DNA of 64,000 nucleotides, from assembly GCF_041320595.1 (NCBI RefSeq), contig NZ_CP166625.1, positions 2,974,001 through 3,038,000 of the forward strand. Reading direction: 5' to 3'. This DNA is from Pleomorphomonas sp. PLEO. GTDB lineage: Bacteria > Pseudomonadota > Alphaproteobacteria > Rhizobiales > Pleomorphomonadaceae. Below the pieces are notes generated by a model. That model did not search any database and was not told the DNA's origin. It worked only from the letters and a program-made list of their open reading frames with translations. Both the position numbers and the translations under genes were made by a program. Below, piece after piece: positions 59,350 to 64,000 of this stretch. The stretch's first letter is position 1. The number at the start of each line of letters is the position of its first letter.

Positions 59350-60549
59350 ATGCCGGATCACTTACCGGTGGTGGTGATTGGGGCCGGAATTGCTGGCCTC
59401 ACGCTATCATTGTGTCTTGCGCGGGCCGGCGTGCGAGTCACGGTGATCGACAGGGCGCCCGAACTGAGAGAGGTTGGCGCCGGTCTGCAGCTGTCGCCGA
59501 ATGCTTCCTCGATCCTCTTTCATCTTGGCCTTGGTTCGGCGCTCGATGCCACAGGCGTACGACCGGAGGCGGTGACCATCCGCGACGGGGCGAGTGGTCG
59601 CCTCATTCTCAGCATGGTGCTTGGCGAGGCGATGGTGGAGCGCTACGGAGCGCCCTATATCGTCATCCATCGCGCCGATCTCCAGGGAACGCTGCTCGCC
59701 GCTGTCGAGCAGGAGCCGCGCGTCACCCTGCATCTCGGCGTCGAGGTCACGTCGATTGAGGAGACCGACGCGGGCGTTGTGGTCGAAGGTCTTGATGCCG
59801 GCGAACCGGTCCAGTTTTTCGGTTCTGTGCTGGTGGGGGCCGACGGCGTCCGTTCCATGGTGCGCGAGACGGTAATCGGCGGCAGTCCTGCGGTTTATAC
59901 CGGGCGGACCGCTTGGCGTGCCACGTTCGAGGCCGAGGGGTTTTTCGCCCACTCCTTCCGGCACAATGAGACGGGGCTCTGGTTGGGCAGACGCGCTCAT
60001 CTTGTCCACTATGCCATCGACGCGGGGCGAGAGATCAATCTTGTCGCGGCCATCGATGACGTCTGGAACGAAGACGGTTGGGACGTGCCTGGGGATCCGG
60101 CGCAGATACAGGCCGCTTTCAAAGACTGGCCGGAGGCGGTGCGAAAGCTGATCGCCATGCCGGACAGCTGGCGCAAATGGGCGCTCTGCGAAGCTCCGCG
60201 CAACACGCCTTGGACCAAGGGTCGGACGGTGCTGATCGGCGATGCCGTGCATGGCATGCCGCCCTTCGTGGCGCAGGGCGCGGCGATGGCGATCGAGGAT
60301 GCGCGTGTGCTGGCCGGCGTGCTGGCGGCCGATCTTGGCGCCGACATCGAACAGCGGCTTCGTGCGTTTGCCGACGGCCGCAAGGCGCGAACCGATAAGG
60401 TGGCGGCGACCGCGCGGCGCAATGGCTTCATCTACCATCTCGGTGGTGCGCCGGCGAAGGCGCGCAATCTCGGCATGCGTCTTCTCGGCGCCGAACGGTT
60501 GGCCGACAACATGGATTGGATTTACGGCTGGCGTCCGGTAGAAGGCTAA
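59350..60549 (+). CDS. FAD-dependent monooxygenase (salicylate hydroxylase-like)
   Basis: A 399-residue class A flavoprotein monooxygenase. The dinucleotide-binding VIGAGIAG is at 9-16, the ADG segment VGADGVRSMVR is near residue 160, and the ribityl motif GDAVHGMPPFVAQGAAMAIED is near 297, here quoted in part only. The Pro-Phe in that loop fits aromatic-ring hydroxylases such as salicylate or 3-hydroxybenzoate hydroxylase rather than the UbiH group. The substrate is not determined. AAGGATGGGG precedes the ATG. It lies 20 bp after the zinc-finger gene and 23 bp before the MFS gene, so the three may be one transcript. Confidence 0.88.
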   Translation: MPDHLPVVVIGAGIAGLTLSLCLARAGVRVTVIDRAPELREVGAGLQLSPNASSILFHLGLGSALDATGVRPEAVTIRDGASGRLILSMVLGEAMVERYGAPYIVIHRADLQGTLLAAVEQEPRVTLHLGVEVTSIEETDAGVVVEGLDAGEPVQFFGSVLVGADGVRSMVRETVIGGSPAVYTGRTAWRATFEAEGFFAHSFRHNETGLWLGRRAHLVHYAIDAGREINLVAAIDDVWNEDGWDVPGDPAQIQAAFKDWPEAVRKLIAMPDSWRKWALCEAPRNTPWTKGRTVLIGDAVHGMPPFVAQGAAMAIEDARVLAGVLAADLGADIEQRLRAFADGRKARTDKVAATARRNGFIYHLGGAPAKARNLGMRLLGAERLADNMDWIYGWRPVEG

Positions 60550-60572
60550 TCCCTTTTCCTGGAATTCCGCCA

Positions 60573-61769
60573 ATGACTTTACCTGCTCAGGATCGTTTCG
60601 ACCGGCGCCGCCTTGCCGGGCTTGCCGCCGCGATCGGAGCGATCTCGGCGGTCGGTACGTCGTTATCGCTTGGTATGCCGCTTCTGGCGGTCATTCTCGA
60701 GCAGCGCGGCCATTCGAGTTCGGTGATCGGTCTGGTGACCACGGCGGCGGGTGTCGCAGCGCTTCTCAGCACGCCTTTCGTGCCGAAGCTGACACGTCGA
60801 TTCGGTGCTGCCTGGGTGCTGTTGGTGGCAGTGGTTCTGGGCACGATCACCTTTCCGCTGTTCTATTTCTTCGACTCGATCACCGTGTGGTTCGTGCTGC
60901 GCTTTGTCTTCTCGCTCTGCCTCAACACGGCCTTCATCGTTTCCGAGTTCTGGATCAATTCGTTGGCGCCGGCTGCGAAACGCGGGTTTGTGATGGGCGT
61001 TTACGCCACCATCCTCTCCATCGGTTTCGCGGTGGGGCCGGCGATCCTCAGCCTTGTCGGTTCGGAGGGTTGGCTGCCGTTTGCCATCGGCACCGGACTG
61101 ATGGCCGTCTCTATCCTGCCGATCATCGCCGGTTTCAGGGCCGATCCGCCAGCCGACGAGGGCAAGGGCGGCAACTTCCTGCACTTCCTGACGGTGGTGC
61201 CGCTTGCCACCTTTGCTGCTTTCACGGTGGGCGCCGTCGAATCGTCGGTGATGAGCTTCTCGCCTGTCTACGGCCTCCGCCTCGGCTATAGCGAGCGGGT
61301 GGCCGCACTCCTCGTGATGGCGGTGGCCCTTGGCAATATCGTGGCGCAACTGCCGCTCGGCATGCTGTCCGATCGCATGGATCGGCGGCGCCTGCTCCTT
61401 TACGTGGCCTTGGGTGGCATCGCATCGGCCGGGCTTGTCGCCGCCGTGTCGTCTCATCAGTTTCTGCTGATGCCTGCCATAGGGCTTTGGGGTGGGCTGG
61501 TGGCCGGTCTTTACGCGGTGGGGTTGACCCATCTCGGCGCGCGACTTTCCGGTGGAGACCTTGCTTCGGCCAACGCGGCTTTCATTTTCATGTATTCGGT
61601 CGGCATGCTGGTGGGGCCGGCCGCGACCGGGGCCGGCATGGACGCGCTGGGGCCACAGGGCTTGGTCGTCGTGACGGTGTTGATCCTAGCCGGCTACGCC
61701 TTTTTCTCCTTCCGTCGCATCCGCCAGGTGCCGGATCCAAATGCGGATGGTCCATCAAGCTCGTCTTGA
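60573..61769 (+). CDS. MFS transporter (YcaD-like)
   Basis: A 398-residue major facilitator protein with twelve predicted hydrophobic helices in two halves. The motif-A-like loop between helices 2 and 3 is FVPKLTRRFGAAW, and the matching loop in the second half is LGMLSDRMDRRRLL. Residue patterns such as SEFWINSLAPAAKRGFVMG resemble the YcaD group of unknown substrate. It starts 23 bp after the FAD monooxygenase, so coupling of transport and oxidation of an aromatic compound is conceivable but unproven. Confidence 0.87.
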   Translation: MTLPAQDRFDRRRLAGLAAAIGAISAVGTSLSLGMPLLAVILEQRGHSSSVIGLVTTAAGVAALLSTPFVPKLTRRFGAAWVLLVAVVLGTITFPLFYFFDSITVWFVLRFVFSLCLNTAFIVSEFWINSLAPAAKRGFVMGVYATILSIGFAVGPAILSLVGSEGWLPFAIGTGLMAVSILPIIAGFRADPPADEGKGGNFLHFLTVVPLATFAAFTVGAVESSVMSFSPVYGLRLGYSERVAALLVMAVALGNIVAQLPLGMLSDRMDRRRLLLYVALGGIASAGLVAAVSSHQFLLMPAIGLWGGLVAGLYAVGLTHLGARLSGGDLASANAAFIFMYSVGMLVGPAATGAGMDALGPQGLVVVTVLILAGYAFFSFRRIRQVPDPNADGPSSSS

Positions 61770-61877
61770 CTTTCGGGAGCTTTCGACTAGGGTGCCCGCC
61801 GAACGAACGGCGCTTCCCGCGTGGGGCGTCCAGCCGCTTTGGCTGTTACTGTCAACAAGCACAAGGAATCGGATGCC

Positions 61878-62045
61878 ATGGCCAAGGCAACGACCATTAA
61901 GATCCGGCTCGTCTCGACCGCCGACACCGGGTACTTCTACGTCACCAAGAAGAACTCGCGCACGATGACCGAGAAGATGACCAAGACCAAGTACGATCCG
62001 GTCGCGCGCAAGCACGTCGAGTTCAAGGAATCCAAGATCAAGTGA
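61878..62045 (+). CDS. rpmG: 50S ribosomal protein L33
   Basis: A 55-residue basic ribosomal protein: [18 protein letters not shown], then [11 protein letters not shown] and [14 protein letters not shown]. It lacks the zinc-binding cysteine pairs (the C-minus form usual in alphaproteobacteria). The ATG at 61878 has AAGGA upstream. It is single, followed 54 bp later by a strong terminator. Confidence 0.96.
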   Translation: MAKATTIKIRLVSTADTGYFYVTKKNSRTMTEKMTKTKYDPVARKHVEFKESKIK

Positions 62046-62099
62046 GTCGGCCTTGGCCGGATGCGCTTCAGAGCGCCCGGCCTGGACGAGACTCCACGC

Positions 62100-62125
62100 A
62101 AAGGCACCCGATTGGGTGCCTTTTT
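62100..62125 (+). terminator. Rho-independent terminator after rpmG
   Basis: AAAGGCACCC (62100-62109) pairs perfectly with GGGTGCCTTT (62114-62123) around a 4-nt loop, and T residues continue to 62125. It separates rpmG from the MFS gene. Confidence 0.92.
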
Positions 62126-62231
62126 GCTTTTTGACTCCGCGGAAGGGGAATCAGCAGGCCCGCCGCCACTGCCGACAATTTCTGACGTCCGGCACCCTAT
62201 AGTCCGCCGTTCAATTTCAGAGGACGCGCCG

Positions 62232-63476
62232 ATGGCTGCCGCCGATCGTTCTGCCCTTATCTCCGCTGCCGAAGCGCGTCGAGCGACCCTTTTCGCACTG
62301 GTCGCCGTATTCCTCGATGTCGTTGGCTTCGGCCTTATTATCCCGGTCCTTCCGCGACTCATCGAGGAGGTCGGCCACACTGGGCTTGATGGCGCCGCCC
62401 GTATCGGCGGCTGGTTGTTTGCTGCGTTCAGCTTGGCACAGTTCGTATTCGCCCCGCTCGCCGGTGCGCTGTCCGACCGGTTCGGTCGGCGGCCGCTGTT
62501 GCTTTTGGCCATTGCTGGCCTCTCGGTCGACTATGTCGTGCAGGCAATGGCGCCGACGGTGCTGTGGCTGTTCGTCGGGCGGTTGATTGCCGGTGTCTGC
62601 GGTTCGTCCTACGTCATCGCCAATGCCTGCCTCGCCGATGTCAGCTCGCCGGAGAATCGGGCCCGTTCCTTCGGTCGCATGACTGCCGCCTTCGGCCTCG
62701 GGTTTGTGCTGGGGCCGGCGATTGGTGGGATGCTTGGGGAGTTTGGCACCCGGGTTCCCTTCTGGAGCGCGGCGGTGCTTGCGGGGGTAAACTTCCTATT
62801 CGGTCTTTTCGCGTTGCCGGAGACGCTTGCTTGCGAAAGCCGCCGGTCTTTCCGTTGGCACGAGGCCAATCCTCTCGGCATCCTGGCGGTCTTCGGCCGC
62901 TACACCGGCGTGCTTCCCTACGCTTTGGTGTTGACGGTATTTTTCTTCGGCACTTCGGTCTATGCGGCGATATGGCCTTTCTGGGGGATGGCCAAATACG
63001 GCTGGTCCAGCATGACCGTCGGGCTGACGCTTGCTGCCTCCGGAATAACAGTTGCGCTGTTACAAGGATTTGGCACCGGGCCGGCGGTGGCCCGCTGGGG
63101 CGAGCGGCGAATGGCGGCGGTCGGCCTCGCCGGCGCGGCGACAACTTGCGTTGGCTTTGCTCTTTCGCCGACAACCGCCGTGGTCGTGGTGATGCTGATC
63201 GTCAATGCCGTGGAGGGGTTTGCGCATCCGATGCTGTCGGCCTTGATGTCGAAGGCAGTGCCGGAAGATACGCAGGGTGCGCTACAGGGAGGTATCTCGG
63301 CACTGATGAACCTCGCCATGCTGGTTGGCGCACTGTTCTATACTCAGGCCTTCGGCTACTTTCTGTCGGAGGCTGCGCCTGTTCGCAGCCCCGATATTTC
63401 CTTTTTCATTGCCGCGTCTCTGATGCTGCTGGCCCTCGGTCTGTTTATCCGACAGGCGAGACGAGCAACCGTGTGA
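62232..63476 (+). CDS. MFS transporter, TetA-like
   Basis: A 414-residue twelve-helix major facilitator protein. The first helix VFLDVVGFGLIIPVLPRL and motif A, GALSDRFGRRPLLL, are characteristic of the TCR/Tet group of drug:H+ antiporters; ARSFGRMTAAFGLGFVLGPAIGG is the second Tet-like block, here abbreviated. A proton-coupled export role is likely, but resistance to any drug cannot be inferred. AGAGGA precedes the ATG. It converges on the eipB-like gene with 4 bp between stops. Confidence 0.9.
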   Translation: MAAADRSALISAAEARRATLFALVAVFLDVVGFGLIIPVLPRLIEEVGHTGLDGAARIGGWLFAAFSLAQFVFAPLAGALSDRFGRRPLLLLAIAGLSVDYVVQAMAPTVLWLFVGRLIAGVCGSSYVIANACLADVSSPENRARSFGRMTAAFGLGFVLGPAIGGMLGEFGTRVPFWSAAVLAGVNFLFGLFALPETLACESRRSFRWHEANPLGILAVFGRYTGVLPYALVLTVFFFGTSVYAAIWPFWGMAKYGWSSMTVGLTLAASGITVALLQGFGTGPAVARWGERRMAAVGLAGAATTCVGFALSPTTAVVVVMLIVNAVEGFAHPMLSALMSKAVPEDTQGALQGGISALMNLAMLVGALFYTQAFGYFLSEAAPVRSPDISFFIAASLMLLALGLFIRQARRATV

Positions 63477-63480
63477 AGCG

Positions 63481-64000
63481 TCAGTTGGCGGGCTTCACCT
63501 CGGGCTGGACCTGGGTGGCCGGTGCTTCGCCTGTTGCTGGCGTGTCGTCCTTTTTCTGCTCGGCAGTGCCTGCGCTATCCTCGGTGTTCGGGAGAGCTTC
63601 CGCCGCCGGCTGACTGCCGTTTGCGGGTTTTCCGCTGGTAGCCGATTTGTCGTCGGCGGGCGGTGCCACGGCAGAGGGCTCGACGGCGGATGCCGACGGC
63701 CCATTGCAAGGCGTCTCCGGCAGCAGCTCGAGGTGAACGATCTTGCCATCGAGAACGAAGTCGCCGTAGTCCAAACGCATCCTCGAGGAGATGCCGTTCT
63801 CCCACAAATCAAAAGAGATCGAGTAGTCCGGTGGCTGGTCGCCGCCGGCTTCGGCACCAAAATAGGAGACGGTGACCGGCCAGCGCCGCATGTTGCCGAT
63901 GGGCTTCTCGCTCTCGTCGGGGGCAGTGGTTCGAGCGGACCCAATGACCGTCGAGGTGTGGAACACGTGCTGGCCGCCATCCGAGCCGTCATAAATGTCA
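63481..64000 (-). CDS. EipB-like cell-envelope protein (DUF1849), 3' part only
   Basis: The frame is open to the window edge, so the N-terminus is missing; the first visible residues read DIYDGSDGGQHVFHTS. With VTVSYFGAE, PDYSISFDLWENGISSRMRLD and YGDFVLDGKIVHLELLPETPC it matches the C-terminal half of the DUF1849/EipB family, periplasmic beta-spiral proteins needed for envelope integrity in Brucella. The cysteine in LPETPC is a candidate for the conserved disulfide. A disordered Ala/Pro/Glu/Lys tail of about 75 residues follows. Its end lies 4 bp from the convergent MFS gene. Confidence 0.82.
   Translation of the reverse strand, partial: DIYDGSDGGQHVFHTSTVIGSARTTAPDESEKPIGNMRRWPVTVSYFGAEAGGDQPPDYSISFDLWENGISSRMRLDYGDFVLDGKIVHLELLPETPCNGPSASAVEPSAVAPPADDKSATSGKPANGSQPAAEALPNTEDSAGTAEQKKDDTPATGEAPATQVQPEVKPAN

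Overview
This window is a GC-rich stretch of an alphaproteobacterial chromosome, most likely from the Hyphomicrobiales (Rhizobiales). The evidence is: an ispD-ispF fusion divergent from dusB-ntrB-ntrC; lipA followed by a COQ10/RatA-like gene; a run of pyrB, a PyrC-like gene, plsY, dprA, topA and rnr; clpS next to clpA; an EipB-type (DUF1849) gene; and an intergenic hairpin-plus-tail repeat that resembles the mosaic repeats of rhizobial genomes. I could not fix the genus. I see no phage, transposase, CRISPR array, rRNA or tRNA. Nearly everything is core metabolism, and I do not find a convincing new multi-gene system.

Layout. 1-5.5 kb: the end of a coiled-coil/glycine-rich protein, lipA, a Coq10-like START protein, a LysE exporter, a GlsB-like membrane protein, and an aldo-keto reductase divergent from its LysR neighbour. 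5.5-11.2 kb: cinA-like amidase, ispDF, and dusB-ntrB-ntrC (nitrogen control), with no ntrY-ntrX behind it. 11.2-15.2 kb: accessory genes (a LysR regulator with a UbiH-type monooxygenase, an AraC regulator divergent from a frameshifted PPOX flavoprotein, a possible 54-aa ORF). 15.3-19.7 kb: mltG, fabF, acpP and fabG (fatty-acid and cell-wall synthesis), without fabD. 19.9-20.8 kb: a VOC protein and a CoA-binding protein.

21-31.3 kb: rnr, a degenerate GGDEF gene, topA, dprA, plsY, a PyrC-like gene that has lost its metal ligands, and pyrB, all on the minus strand. 31.5-37.5 kb: a chemoreceptor, an AbrB-family membrane protein, and ppdK (frameshifted as read). 37.6-45.8 kb: a phosphatase-HD-YgfZ operon, a very large AsmA/YhdP-like protein, and a membrane GGDEF-EAL protein. 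45.9-53 kb: tyrS, anmK, an unrecognised 273-aa protein, ispE, a TPR protein and a J-domain membrane protein. 53-64 kb: a DacA-type carboxypeptidase with a SPOR domain, clpS-clpA, a hydrolase, a CHCC zinc-finger protein, an FAD monooxygenase, two MFS transporters, rpmG, and the 3' part of an eipB-like gene.

Two patterns deserve a second look. First, four genes (the PPOX gene, pyrB, ppdK, clpS) each carry what looks like one missing base in or beside a homopolymer. Sequencing error is more likely than four independent mutations. Second, four copies of one hairpin-plus-tail repeat lie just downstream of genes (after lipA, glsB, the CoA-binding gene and the 273-aa gene).
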